The notes under the pieces are model-generated. The model was not told the DNA's origin. It ran no database searches and saw only the letters and a program-made list of their open reading frames with translations. A stretch of 64,000 bases of DNA from Flavobacteriales bacterium (GTDB lineage Bacteria > Bacteroidota > Bacteroidia > Flavobacteriales_D > Parvicellaceae). This document shows, piece after piece, positions 1 through 9,258 of the stretch (positions within the stretch are counted from its first letter, which is position 1; each line of letters begins with the position of its first letter). Made by a program: the position numbers and the translations under genes. The stretch is taken from contig JAQXDK010000008.1 in assembly GCA_029251405.1 (NCBI GenBank), forward strand, positions 62,001-126,000. Reading direction: 5' to 3'.

Positions 1-1590
1 AGGAACTGGAAGCGAGCCAGCTTTTAAAATATTTGCTAAATCTTGAGCTTCTTCGATAGTTGCAAAACCTCCCGATATTTCTGTATTTCCTCCAGTAATT
101 TTTTGTCTTATAAATGGAGATGAAAAAACTTGGTCATCTAAAACAATTGCGATTATCTTACCTACTTTTTGTTCTGTCCATTTTGCCCAAACATCTGCAA
201 CATTAGAATTAAAAGATAAGGAAACAGAAGGCTTAGACTCATTATCGAAGCTTTGAGCAGCATTTACTACATCTTCCCCATTAATTTTAGGTTCTCCACT
301 AGTAGGTATCTCAATGGCCATTAATGTATGTCCGGAAAAGCTTTGCGAGGTTTCGTAATCTTCTACATCTCGAGACCATAAAAATTTATGTCTTCTTAAA
401 TTAAATATATCTCTGGCTGTTTTTGATTTAAGCATTGAATTAATCTTAGCAGTATCAACAGCTTTTGCTACACCAATGTAAGGACTGTTTGAGGAATGTA
501 TAAACCACAGCGTTCCGTTTAGAATTTTACCATCTGCAAGCATTATGGAATCTTCTATAGATTTTTCAATCGATTTTTCTTCAATAATAGAGTCGTTAAT
601 TCTCTTGTCAGATAAATATGCAAGTTGAGCGTCTGCATCTAGAGAATTTAATGAATCTTCAGAAATTTCTTTAAACTCAGTATCTAGATCGTAATTGTTA
701 TTTTTAGATACTGCTTTATTAAGTTCTAAGAATTCGTCTGTCCAATCTGCATGTGCTCCATCCCAAAATTCTAAACTTGCAGTAGATTGTAACAAATTTC
801 TGATTCTGTTTTTATCTTTTGCTCCTGGTAATTCTATTTGAAGTCTACCTGAAACTGCTAATTTCTTAATGTTAGGCTGACTAACACCAAATTTATTGAT
901 TCTTGACTCAATTATTCTATGTGTTTTCTCAACAGCATCCTGACTCAAGTCTCTGAGGGTTTGAACGATTAGATCATTTTTATTGTTAGTAGTTTTTTCA
1001 ACAGAATTAATATCCATATAATCTTTAAGTCCATTGCTAAAAAAGATCATTGGTGGATTTTTTGGATAAAGTGATTTGTAATGTGCATAAAAAAGACCTA
1101 TAAAATCATCATTATCAGCATCTAGTGTAGTACTACCTTGTTTGAAGTCCTTTAGAGCAGCATTGAAAGGAGTTTTAAAAGATAACTTAGAAGAATTACC
1201 TGCAAAATTTCTAACTAAATCTTCAATTGAAACTTCTAAAGTAACACTCATACCTCCCTGAAGGTCAAGTCCCAATCCTAATTCTTGGTCTTTACACCTC
1301 TGATAATCCAAATCAATTACTGGGTAGGTAGGTTCGTTGGCTTTTTCAGCTAAAAGCTTTTGCTCATAAAATGAGATGATTTTTAGTTTTTCTTTTTCAG
1401 AACCAATTACTAATGTATCTCCATTAACAACAAAATCGATGGCTTCATTAGCAATAGAATCGTATTTCTGTTCTGCTAATTCATGTACACTTGTCTCAAA
1501 GGATTTGGTAACCCATGAAAAAGAAAGCTGATATAAACATGCTAAAAACAATAAGATGGTAAAAACCCAAATGGCACTTCTATTTCTCAT
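1..1590 (-). CDS. secDF: Protein translocase subunit SecD/SecDF, N-terminal part (cut by window start)
   Basis: This is the membrane component that uses the proton gradient to help pull Sec substrates across the inner membrane. The reading frame runs without a stop from an ATG at 1588-1590 to the window edge, giving 530 residues. It begins with an N-terminal transmembrane segment (about residues 7-25). The SecD signature DLQGGM lies near residue 110, and the SecD periplasmic region follows, including RINKFGVSQPNIK and IQLPGA-like motifs and a stretch ending in GGFATIEEAQDLANILKAG, just before the expected second membrane helix. In Bacteroidota SecD and SecF are usually one protein of about 1000 residues, so I infer that the missing part holds the remaining helices and SecF. 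A promoter-like sequence lies 42 bases upstream. The SecD identity is firm; the fusion is inferred. Confidence 0.93.
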   Translation of the reverse strand, partial: MRNRSAIWVFTILLFLACLYQLSFSWVTKSFETSVHELAEQKYDSIANEAIDFVVNGDTLVIGSEKEKLKIISFYEQKLLAEKANEPTYPVIDLDYQRCKDQELGLGLDLQGGMSVTLEVSIEDLVRNFAGNSSKLSFKTPFNAALKDFKQGSTTLDADNDDFIGLFYAHYKSLYPKNPPMIFFSNGLKDYMDINSVEKTTNNKNDLIVQTLRDLSQDAVEKTHRIIESRINKFGVSQPNIKKLAVSGRLQIELPGAKDKNRIRNLLQSTASLEFWDGAHADWTDEFLELNKAVSKNNNYDLDTEFKEISEDSLNSLDADAQLAYLSDKRINDSIIEEKSIEKSIEDSIMLADGKILNGTLWFIHSSNSPYIGVAKAVDTAKINSMLKSKTARDIFNLRRHKFLWSRDVEDYETSQSFSGHTLMAIEIPTSGEPKINGEDVVNAAQSFDNESKPSVSLSFNSNVADVWAKWTEQKVGKIIAIVLDDQVFSSPFIRQKITGGNTEISGGFATIEEAQDLANILKAGSLPVP

Positions 1591-1631
1591 TAAAATATTT
1601 TTTGTTAATAATATAAATAAAATTGAGGGCG

Positions 1632-1662
1632 CAAATATAAAATTTCAATTGATTATTACCAA
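1632..1662 (-). promoter_or_regulatory. Putative secDF promoter (Bacteroidota type)
   Basis: Read on the minus strand, TTG is followed by a 20-base spacer and then TATATTTG. This fits the known Bacteroidota sigma-ABfr pattern of a -33 TTG and a -7 TAnnTTTG. The -7 element ends 41 bases before the secDF ATG. Confidence 0.55.
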
Positions 1663-1701
1663 CAATTATACAACAAGTTAATAATGTTATTGTTTAAGCA
1701 C

Positions 1702-1709
1702 TACATTTG
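1702..1709 (+). promoter_or_regulatory. Possible -7 promoter element upstream of the FG-GAP protein gene
   Basis: The sequence TACATTTG matches TAnnTTTG and lies 69 bases before the start at 1779. I see no TTG at the right distance upstream, so this is a half-site only. Confidence 0.3.
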
Positions 1710-1778
1710 TATCGTAATCAATATCAATTATTTAAGTTAATACCCACTAATATTTAATTATTTAACGTTGTAATTAAT

Positions 1779-4034
1779 ATGTTTCAAAAAATTCAAATAA
1801 AATTTACATCATTAATAATTTCACTACTAATTGTTTCGACTGGTCAGACCCAATTCTTTTCGCTCCGTCAAGAAAATAGTGTTCAAGTTTTAGAAAACAA
1901 CGACACTCTGTTAAATCCATGGACAGGTGGATTTAACTCCGCTCAATTTTCAAAAATAGATCTTAATAACGACCAAATTGAAGATTTATTTGTTTTCGAT
2001 AGATCTTGTAACAAAGTAATTACTTTCATCTCTTCAAATAACAAATTTATCTATGCTCCAGAGTACGAAAAAAAATTTCCGAGTACTTTAAAAAATTGGG
2101 TTCTATTAAGAGACTACAATGGAGATGGTAAAAAGGATATTTTCAGTTATGTTTCTGGGGGTATTGGAGTTTGGAAAAACACTAGTAATTCAAATGAAAT
2201 TTCATTTACTTCGCAAAGCTTTTTTCAATCCTCCATTAATAGTTTTGTAACTTATTTGCTTTCTTACCAATATAATAATGATTATAATATATATGTAGTA
2301 TCTTCTGACATACCCAGTATTTCAGATATAGATAATGACGGAGATCTTGATATTTTAAATTTTGGTGGTCAAGGTTCAAGAATAGAATATCATCAAAACC
2401 AAGCTGTACAAATTGGGAACATCGATACACTAGCATTTGAATTGAAAAATTCATGTTGGGGACATTTTAGCGAAGCAGGACTTTCAAATACTTGTACTCT
2501 ATTCGATACTTGTTTTATAAATGTTCCTAATCCACAAGATTCTATTAATGTAATTAGGAATAATTTACGACATAGCGGTTCTACTGTTCTTGCATTAAAT
2601 TTAAACAACGACCAAGTAAAAGATGTCATTTTAGGAGATGTGTCTTACAGTAATATTGTGGCACTATATAACGATGATAAAGGAATTAATATGAATACCT
2701 CTTTTGTAAGTCAAGACACTTCTTTTCCCAACTATTCTGTTCCTGCAGATTTGCATTTATTTCCAGGTGTATTCCACGAAGACGTGGATCACGACGGGAT
2801 GAAAGACTTACTGGTTTCTCCCAATACTGGCAGTGATGCTGAAGATAAAAATAGCATTTGGTTTTATAAAAATTTTGGAAATAATCAAGTACCTCAATTT
2901 TATTTGCAAGAACAGAACTTCCTTCAAAAGAACACTATAGAAGTGGGAAGAGAGTCTAAACCTATTTTCGTTGACATAAATAACGATCAATTGCAAGATT
3001 TACTTGTCAGTAATTTTGGTGAATTCGATCTTAGTGTTCCTATTCACTACAGATCTTATGTAGAATCTTACGTAAACATTGGAACCCAACAAAATCCTAT
3101 ATTTTCTAAAAGTTCTAATGATTTTCAAAATATATCCTCTCTAATAAACGAAATAAATTTAGTTCCCACTTTTGGGGATTTAGATAGTGATGGAGATCTT
3201 GATGCAATCGTTGGGGACTTTAGCGGAAGACTTCATTATCTTGAAAACACCTCTTCTAACCCAAATATTATGAGTTTAAGCGTTGGAATGTCCCCACTAA
3301 ACGATATGTTGAACAATGTTTTTGATGTTGGATACCAAGCCCATCCAACATTATTTGATATAGATGGTGACAATGACTTAGATTTAATTGTTGGTGAAGT
3401 TATCGGTAACCTAAATTTTATTGAAAATATTGGAGATTCAATTAATTTTAACTTTGATTTAAAAGACGAAAATTTTGGAGGAGTAGATGTCTCAGAATGG
3501 TGGACGAATATTGGTATTAGTTCACCAGTACTTTACAGAGACGGAAGTCAATTGGAGCTATATGTGGGTAGCCAACGAGGAACTATATTCAAATACAACA
3601 ACATAATTAATAATTTAAATGGCACATTTAATTTAGTGGACAGCCTATATCAAGGTATTAATGTTGGATCACATTCTTATCCAGCAATATTTGACATTAA
3701 TAAAGATTCATTAACAGACTTCGTAATAGGTAATAAAAGAGGAGGGTTATCTTTTTTTAGAGGAATAAACGATTCCGTAAACACCTCCATAATTAATATT
3801 GAAGACAACCTAATTAATTATGAATTATACCCAAACCCTTGCAGACAAACAATTCAGATTAAAAATACTAACCAAAATTTTGATTATGAAATTTTAAATC
3901 TTTCTGGAAAATTGATAAAAAAAGATAATTCTAATGGTGTCATTAATATTGATTTTTTAAATAATGGAATTTACTTTTTGAAATTTACAACTAAAAGAGG
4001 TTATCGTATTTTAAAGTTTGTAAAATGCCTTTAA
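1779..4034 (+). CDS. Secreted FG-GAP/VCBS repeat protein with T9SS type A sorting domain
   Basis: An exported, probably cell-surface protein of 751 residues. A signal peptide with a hydrophobic stretch at about residues 9-22 ends near TGQTQ. The body holds at least nine calcium-loop motifs of the FG-GAP/VCBS type, such as DYNGDGKKD, DIDNDGDLD, DVDHDGMKD, DLDSDGDLD and DIDGDNDLD. These motifs typically form blades of a beta-propeller. The last 75 residues or so (NYELYPNPCRQTI, then SGKLIKK and NGIYFLKF) are a classical T9SS C-terminal sorting domain, which is removed when cargo crosses the outer membrane. The substrate or ligand is unknown. The stop overlaps the next gene by 10 bases, so the two are probably co-expressed. 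Confidence 0.88.
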   Translation: MFQKIQIKFTSLIISLLIVSTGQTQFFSLRQENSVQVLENNDTLLNPWTGGFNSAQFSKIDLNNDQIEDLFVFDRSCNKVITFISSNNKFIYAPEYEKKFPSTLKNWVLLRDYNGDGKKDIFSYVSGGIGVWKNTSNSNEISFTSQSFFQSSINSFVTYLLSYQYNNDYNIYVVSSDIPSISDIDNDGDLDILNFGGQGSRIEYHQNQAVQIGNIDTLAFELKNSCWGHFSEAGLSNTCTLFDTCFINVPNPQDSINVIRNNLRHSGSTVLALNLNNDQVKDVILGDVSYSNIVALYNDDKGINMNTSFVSQDTSFPNYSVPADLHLFPGVFHEDVDHDGMKDLLVSPNTGSDAEDKNSIWFYKNFGNNQVPQFYLQEQNFLQKNTIEVGRESKPIFVDINNDQLQDLLVSNFGEFDLSVPIHYRSYVESYVNIGTQQNPIFSKSSNDFQNISSLINEINLVPTFGDLDSDGDLDAIVGDFSGRLHYLENTSSNPNIMSLSVGMSPLNDMLNNVFDVGYQAHPTLFDIDGDNDLDLIVGEVIGNLNFIENIGDSINFNFDLKDENFGGVDVSEWWTNIGISSPVLYRDGSQLELYVGSQRGTIFKYNNIINNLNGTFNLVDSLYQGINVGSHSYPAIFDINKDSLTDFVIGNKRGGLSFFRGINDSVNTSIINIEDNLINYELYPNPCRQTIQIKNTNQNFDYEILNLSGKLIKKDNSNGVINIDFLNNGIYFLKFTTKRGYRILKFVKCL

Positions 4035-4429
4035 ATAATTCCCGAACAATTATTTTTATCGATGATGAATGTGTGTTTTGCAACTATTGGGGGAAATTCA
4101 TTCTAAAACATGACAAGTCTAAAACTCTTTACATAAGCCCTTCAAGTTCTTCAATATTTAGTCATATTAAAGAGGATTGTGAAAAAATTCCAAACCCAAA
4201 AGAAACCATAATTTTACACCATCAAAACACCGTTTATGAAAGGTCAAATGCTGTTATGAAAATAGCGCTTCTTATGAGAAGCTGGCATTCGATAATCGTA
4301 ATAGGCTATATATTTCCAAGATTTCTAAGGGATTTTATTTACAACCTTATTTCAAGAAATAGAAAAAAAATAATGAAAGACAAATGTGTAATAGATGAAC
4401 TTAAAAATAAAGAGAGATATCTTTTTTAA
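4025..4429 (+). CDS. DCC-family (DUF393) thiol-disulfide oxidoreductase-like protein
   Basis: A small 134-residue protein of the DUF393/DCC1 family. The family hallmark DxxCxxC is visible near the N-terminus (D13, C16, C19), followed by Y/W-rich sequence and, around residues 90-115, the PRFLRDFIYNLISRNR segment typical of the family C-terminus. Members are predicted to adopt a thioredoxin-like fold and carry out thiol chemistry, but their substrates are largely unknown. The gene overlaps the end of the upstream T9SS protein gene by 10 bases in another frame. It converges on mdh with only six bases between the stops. There is no signal peptide, so a cytoplasmic location is likely. Confidence 0.85.
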   Translation: MPLNNSRTIIFIDDECVFCNYWGKFILKHDKSKTLYISPSSSSIFSHIKEDCEKIPNPKETIILHHQNTVYERSNAVMKIALLMRSWHSIIVIGYIFPRFLRDFIYNLISRNRKKIMKDKCVIDELKNKERYLF

Positions 4430-4435
4430 AAAAAA

Positions 4436-5365
4436 TTAAATACTTTCTAAAGCACTGTTCATATTCCTTACAGCGTCTGCACTTTTAGCAAATAAATCTT
4501 GCTCTTTTTCATTCAATTTTAAATCAATTACGTTTTCCCATCCATTTCTACCGATGACTACAGGAACGCCGATACATATGTCTTTTTGCCCATATTCACC
4601 TTCTAGGTAAACAGAACATGGAATAATTCTTTTTTGATCGTTCAAAATACTATCAACTAAAAAAGCAACTGCTGCTCCAGGAGCATACCAAGCAGATGTA
4701 CCTAACATTCCTGTTAAGGTTTTTCCTCCAACCATAGTATCTGCAGCGACTTTTTCTAAAACTTTTTCTTCAAGTAAATCATTGAATTTAATACCATTAT
4801 ACGATGCAAGTCTTGTCATTGGAATCATGGTAGTATCTCCATGACCACCGATTACCATTCCATGAATATCGTTAGATGGCTTGTCTAAGGCTAAAGACAA
4901 ATAAGTTCTGAATCTAGCACTATCTAGAGCACCGCCCATTCCTATTATTCTATTTTTTGGCAACCCACTTTCTTTTAAAGTTAAATAAGTCATGGTGTCC
5001 ATAGGATTAGAAACTATAACAATAACAGCATTAGGAGAGTGTTCTAGTATATTACTTGTAACCGTTTTGACAATTCCGGCATTTACCCCAATCAGTTCTT
5101 CTCTAGTCATTCCGGGTTTTCTAGGGATACCACTAGTAACGACTACTACGTCACTACCTGCTGTTTTTGAATAATTGTTAGTACTTCCAACAATTTTAGT
5201 ATTGAATCCCAGCAAAGATGCAGTTTGAGTCATGTCAAGAGCTTTACCTTCAGCAAAATCTTCCTTAATATCTAATAATACTACCTCACTAGCAATTCTT
5301 TTAAAAGCAATTGCATCTGCACATGTCGACCCAACATTACCTGCTCCTACTATTGTTACTTTCAT
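4436..5365 (-). CDS. mdh: Malate dehydrogenase
   Basis: NAD-dependent oxidation of malate to oxaloacetate in the TCA cycle. The 309-residue protein is of the LDH-like MDH type and has normal length. Visible residues are the GAGNVG nucleotide loop (7-12), D32 which selects NAD over NADP, the substrate loop with R82 and R88 (IPRKPGMTRE), the D148/R151 pair, and catalytic H175 in IGGHGD. Arg at position 82, where lactate dehydrogenases have Gln, supports malate rather than lactate as substrate. It lies 34 bases downstream of gyrB on the same strand and may share its transcript. Confidence 0.97.
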   Translation of the reverse strand: MKVTIVGAGNVGSTCADAIAFKRIASEVVLLDIKEDFAEGKALDMTQTASLLGFNTKIVGSTNNYSKTAGSDVVVVTSGIPRKPGMTREELIGVNAGIVKTVTSNILEHSPNAVIVIVSNPMDTMTYLTLKESGLPKNRIIGMGGALDSARFRTYLSLALDKPSNDIHGMVIGGHGDTTMIPMTRLASYNGIKFNDLLEEKVLEKVAADTMVGGKTLTGMLGTSAWYAPGAAVAFLVDSILNDQKRIIPCSVYLEGEYGQKDICIGVPVVIGRNGWENVIDLKLNEKEQDLFAKSADAVRNMNSALESI

Positions 5366-5399
5366 AATTGTATTTTTTTAAATTTTGGTTTCATTAATA

Positions 5400-7349
5400 T
5401 TATGCATCAATATTGGCATACTTAGCATTTTTTTCTATAAACTCTCTTCTAGGTGGAACCTCATCTCCCATCAACATAGAGAATATTCTATCGGCCTCAG
5501 CAGCACTATCAATATTGACTTTTCTGAGTGTTCTGTTTTCTGGTGACATTGTTGTGTCCCATAATTGTTCTGCATTCATTTCTCCAAGTCCTTTATATCT
5601 CTGTATATGAACGCTTGATTCAGATCCAGAACCTTTCATTTTGTTTACCAACTGATCTCTTTGATCATCATTCCAAGCATACTGTGCTTGTTTTCCTTTC
5701 TTAATTAAATATAACGGTGGGGTGGCAATATATAAGTATCCATTTTCAATCAATTCTTTCATGTATCTAAAGAAGAAAGTCATAATTAACGTTTGGATAT
5801 GACTACCATCAACATCAGCATCACACATGATAATTACTTTATGATATCTTAATTTCTCTAAATTAAGTGCCCTTGAATCTTCTTCAGTACCCACTCTTAC
5901 CCCAAGGGCTGTATAAATATTTTTAATCTCTTCGTTTTCGAAGATCTTGTGCTGCATGGCTTTTTCAACATTTAAAATTTTACCTCGTAAAGGCATTATT
6001 GCTTGAAAATGTCTGTCTCTTCCTTGCTTAGCTGTTCCACCTGCAGAATCACCCTCTACTAAATAAACTTCACATTCTTCAGGATTTTTAGAAGCACAAT
6101 CCGATAATTTACCCGGTAAACCAGCGCCACCCATTGGGTTTTTACGCTGAACCATCTCTCTTGCTTTTGTGGCAGCATGTCTAGCAGTTGCAGCAAGAAT
6201 TACTTTTTGAATTATCTGTTTTGCATCTTCTGGATGCTCTTCGAGATAATCACTTAACATTTCACTTACAGCTTGACTTACTGGTGCATTAACTTCTCTG
6301 TTACCCAGCTTTGTTTTGGTTTGCCCTTCGAATTGCGGTTCTTGAACTTTCACAGATACAATAGCAGTTAAACCCTCTCTAAAATCATCTCCAGAAATTT
6401 CAAATTTTAATTTTTCAAGCATTCCAGACTTATCAGCATATTTCTTTAGCGTATTGGTAAGTCCTCTTCTAAAACCTGAAAGGTGAGTTCCCCCTTCATG
6501 TGTATTGATGTTATTTACATAAGAATGTATATTTTCAGCATAAGAGTTATTGTAAATTAAAGCAACCTCTACTGGGATTCCATTTTTTTCCCCCTCAACA
6601 CTAATTACGTTTTGTATTAGTTTCTCACGATTACCGTCTAAAAACTCAACAAACTCCGCCAAACCTCTCTCAGAATAAAAATTCTCATGTAGAGCTTTCC
6701 CATCGTCATCTTTAGAAGATTCACGTTCATCTGTTAATGTGATTTTAAGACCTTTATTAAGAAATGAAAGCTCTCTCATTCTTGTGGCTAGAATCTCATA
6801 ATGATAATCCAAAGATTCAAATATTTTTGGATCTGGAAAGAAAATTACTTCGGTTCCTCTTAAATCAGTAGCACCGTCTTCTTTAACTAAATATTGCTCT
6901 TTTCCTTGTTTGTACTCTTGAACATAAATTTTACCTTCTTTATGTACACTGGCTTTTAAATCAATCGATAATGCGTTTACAACCGAAACACCAACACCAT
7001 GAAGTCCACCAGAAACTTTATAAGAATCTTTGTCAAATTTACCACCAGCACCAATCTTAGTCATTACAACTTGTAATGCAGAGACACCTTCTTTTTTATG
7101 AATACCGACGGGAATTCCCCTTCCGTTATCCATAACTCTAATACCGTTACCTTCTAAAATAGATACATTAACTTCAGTACAATGACCAGCAAGTGCTTCA
7201 TCAATAGAATTATCTACAACCTCATAAACTAGATGATGAAGTCCTCTAGAACCTACATCTCCAATATACATAGACGGACGCATTCTAACATGCTCCATTC
7301 CTTCCAATGCTTGTATACTATCCGCTGAATAATTTTTCTCTTCACTCAT
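5400..7349 (-). CDS. gyrB: DNA gyrase subunit B
   Basis: The ATPase subunit of the type II topoisomerase that introduces negative supercoils. The protein has 649 residues, the length of the short GyrB form without the large insert of gammaproteobacteria. The GHKL ATPase region contains EVVDNSIDEA near residue 45 and GGLHGVGVSVVNALS near 112. The TOPRIM domain has EGDSAGG near 425 and DADVDGSHI near 505. The C-terminal QRYKGLGEMNAEQLWDTT is the GyrB form, which argues against ParE. The ATG at 7349 gives a normal N-terminus (RMRPSMYIGD). Confidence 0.97.
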   Translation of the reverse strand: MSEEKNYSADSIQALEGMEHVRMRPSMYIGDVGSRGLHHLVYEVVDNSIDEALAGHCTEVNVSILEGNGIRVMDNGRGIPVGIHKKEGVSALQVVMTKIGAGGKFDKDSYKVSGGLHGVGVSVVNALSIDLKASVHKEGKIYVQEYKQGKEQYLVKEDGATDLRGTEVIFFPDPKIFESLDYHYEILATRMRELSFLNKGLKITLTDERESSKDDDGKALHENFYSERGLAEFVEFLDGNREKLIQNVISVEGEKNGIPVEVALIYNNSYAENIHSYVNNINTHEGGTHLSGFRRGLTNTLKKYADKSGMLEKLKFEISGDDFREGLTAIVSVKVQEPQFEGQTKTKLGNREVNAPVSQAVSEMLSDYLEEHPEDAKQIIQKVILAATARHAATKAREMVQRKNPMGGAGLPGKLSDCASKNPEECEVYLVEGDSAGGTAKQGRDRHFQAIMPLRGKILNVEKAMQHKIFENEEIKNIYTALGVRVGTEEDSRALNLEKLRYHKVIIMCDADVDGSHIQTLIMTFFFRYMKELIENGYLYIATPPLYLIKKGKQAQYAWNDDQRDQLVNKMKGSGSESSVHIQRYKGLGEMNAEQLWDTTMSPENRTLRKVNIDSAAEADRIFSMLMGDEVPPRREFIEKNAKYANIDA

Positions 7350-7366
7350 ATGTAAAATTTGATGAG

Positions 7367-7374
7367 CAAATATA
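7367..7374 (-). promoter_or_regulatory. Possible -7 promoter element for gyrB
   Basis: On the minus strand the sequence is TATATTTG, matching TAnnTTTG, and it ends 17 bases before the gyrB ATG. That implies a very short leader. No clear -33 TTG is visible. Confidence 0.35.
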
Positions 7375-7434
7375 CTATTTATAGACTATTTTTAAAGTGG
7401 AATATTACCTATAGAAAAGATACTTTTCAACATT

Positions 7435-9258
7435 TTAAAAACTAAATGTAATACCACCTAAAATATTTATTGATTGAGTAGGGAAATTAGTCCAATATTG
7501 ATACTTTTTTCCTGTAAAATTATTAAACTGTATAAAACCGGAAATTTTTTTGTTGTACCTATACTCTGCAGAAAGATTCATGTCCAGAAAAGGTTTTAAA
7601 TTATATACAAATGGTTCATTTCCTAACTCGTTAAGTAACTCCACTTCATCATTATCGTTCAAAACAATATTATTGTTAGGAATTGGCTCGTTAAAAGAGT
7701 TGACCGTTCGTTTACCCACCAGATAAATATCAGATTTTAAAACTATCTTATCAAATAAATCCATAAACCCAGATAAAGTGAAAATAAAATTTGGTCGTTG
7801 CCAAGCATGAGAGATTGTAGATGGTTCGTAAATAAAATACTCGCCTTTAGCTGCTATTTTTAATTTTTCAAAATCTTGATAGGCTATCTCGGCCATAAAT
7901 GTTGTTTGAAATAAATTATCGTATTGAAGTTGGAATTTATTACCATAAGAAGATGTATTGTCAGGAGTAAAAAAATACATACTATCCAGCTTTTGGAAAG
8001 AAGCTGATAAATTAAATGTGTATTTACTACTTAACGAACCTCTAATCCCTGCAAATAAATTACTTTTTTGGATGGTATTTTGCAGTCTTGTATCCTCAGA
8101 AATAAATGGATTTTCCAGCCTAATATCGTTGAACGTATTTCTTTTTACGTTACCTCTCCAACCCCCATAAGGAATAAAAATATTTTTAAATAAATTATAA
8201 CTCAATTCCATATCTGGAAAAATGTAAAAATTAGCTTTTTCTGTAATATTTCCCTGAATTGAAAGTCCCGCTTTTACAACTAAATTTTTCTTTCTTGAGT
8301 AAATATGTGGGTTCAATCTCAAAACCCCAGTAGTAAGACCTTTATTATTCAAAGGTTGAATGACATTATCTTCGTCTAACGATAAAGATTGAGGAGCATT
8401 TACATTATTAATATCCAACTCAAAAGTTCCCAGAAACTCTTCATCTAAAATTAACCATCCTGAGTGAGCACCAATTAAAAAATGATTTTCTGAAAGATTG
8501 TAATTACTTTGTAAATGATGGAAATCAATCCAACTTTTAATCCTTAGTTTATTAGTGTCTCTGCCTTGGTTTAATGAGTTAAGCTTTAAATGCAAATCGA
8601 ATAAATCATAATTTTGTCTTAAAGCATTGTCGTCCTCTCTAAATTGCTCTTTGGCAAGAGAATCATTGATGTCAATGCCGTAAAAACTAAACATACTATC
8701 TGAATAATCCAAGCCATAAAATTGATAGTTATTTCTAGAATAATCCATTTCACTCCATAAATCATAATTCATAAAGAATTTTTGATAGTAGCCCCCTAGA
8801 GATAAGTCTGAAAATTTAGTATTTCCCATCCCTTTGATATTTGCAAAACTACCATTAAAACTACTGTTGAAACCCCAGCTTTCGTCTCTAGATCTCTTTG
8901 AAGCATAATTCAAATCTAATAACGGAGACAAATAGGCTCCAGCACCAGCTTTTAAATAACCTCTATACAATTTATCACCAGTAGCTCTAATTTTTAATCT
9001 AGCAGGCTTAATATTTTCAATACTATAGCTAACCTGATGTTGCTTAGGCTCTAAATAGTATTTTATATCATCTATTATTGTAATCGAATCTGTATGCTCT
9101 GGAGATATGGAGGATTTCTGAATTTTAGCTATTTTTCTGTTACCTGATCCTATACCAAGAAAAGTTTCTTCTACTTTCTTTGTTTCTTGTCCTACAAATT
9201 GAGAAAAAGAAAATGTAAGAAGCAACAGCACAAAATATCTAAATTTACTCGTCTTCAT
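7435..9258 (-). CDS. Outer-membrane beta-barrel protein (TonB-dependent-receptor-like)
   Basis: A 607-residue predicted outer-membrane barrel of unknown role. I chose the ATG at 9258 because it directly begins a signal peptide (MKTSKFRYFVLLLLTFSFSQ); longer forms add an unlikely leader. The mature part is rich in alternating aromatic and polar strands. It ends with a typical TonB-receptor-like final hairpin (NNFTGKKYQYW, then GGITFSF) and a C-terminal phenylalanine, the usual barrel assembly signal. I see no plug domain and no TonB box, so the barrel call rests on strand pattern and C-terminus. The gene overlaps the end of the upstream TPR gene by 14 bases, suggesting coupled translation and a shared complex. 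Confidence 0.75.
   Translation of the reverse strand: MKTSKFRYFVLLLLTFSFSQFVGQETKKVEETFLGIGSGNRKIAKIQKSSISPEHTDSITIIDDIKYYLEPKQHQVSYSIENIKPARLKIRATGDKLYRGYLKAGAGAYLSPLLDLNYASKRSRDESWGFNSSFNGSFANIKGMGNTKFSDLSLGGYYQKFFMNYDLWSEMDYSRNNYQFYGLDYSDSMFSFYGIDINDSLAKEQFREDDNALRQNYDLFDLHLKLNSLNQGRDTNKLRIKSWIDFHHLQSNYNLSENHFLIGAHSGWLILDEEFLGTFELDINNVNAPQSLSLDEDNVIQPLNNKGLTTGVLRLNPHIYSRKKNLVVKAGLSIQGNITEKANFYIFPDMELSYNLFKNIFIPYGGWRGNVKRNTFNDIRLENPFISEDTRLQNTIQKSNLFAGIRGSLSSKYTFNLSASFQKLDSMYFFTPDNTSSYGNKFQLQYDNLFQTTFMAEIAYQDFEKLKIAAKGEYFIYEPSTISHAWQRPNFIFTLSGFMDLFDKIVLKSDIYLVGKRTVNSFNEPIPNNNIVLNDNDEVELLNELGNEPFVYNLKPFLDMNLSAEYRYNKKISGFIQFNNFTGKKYQYWTNFPTQSINILGGITFSF

Noticed and set aside
4395-4436. The small palindrome AGATATCT and A/T run between the DCC-family gene and mdh as a terminator
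   Set aside because: The stem is too short and AT-rich, and it lies inside coding sequence.
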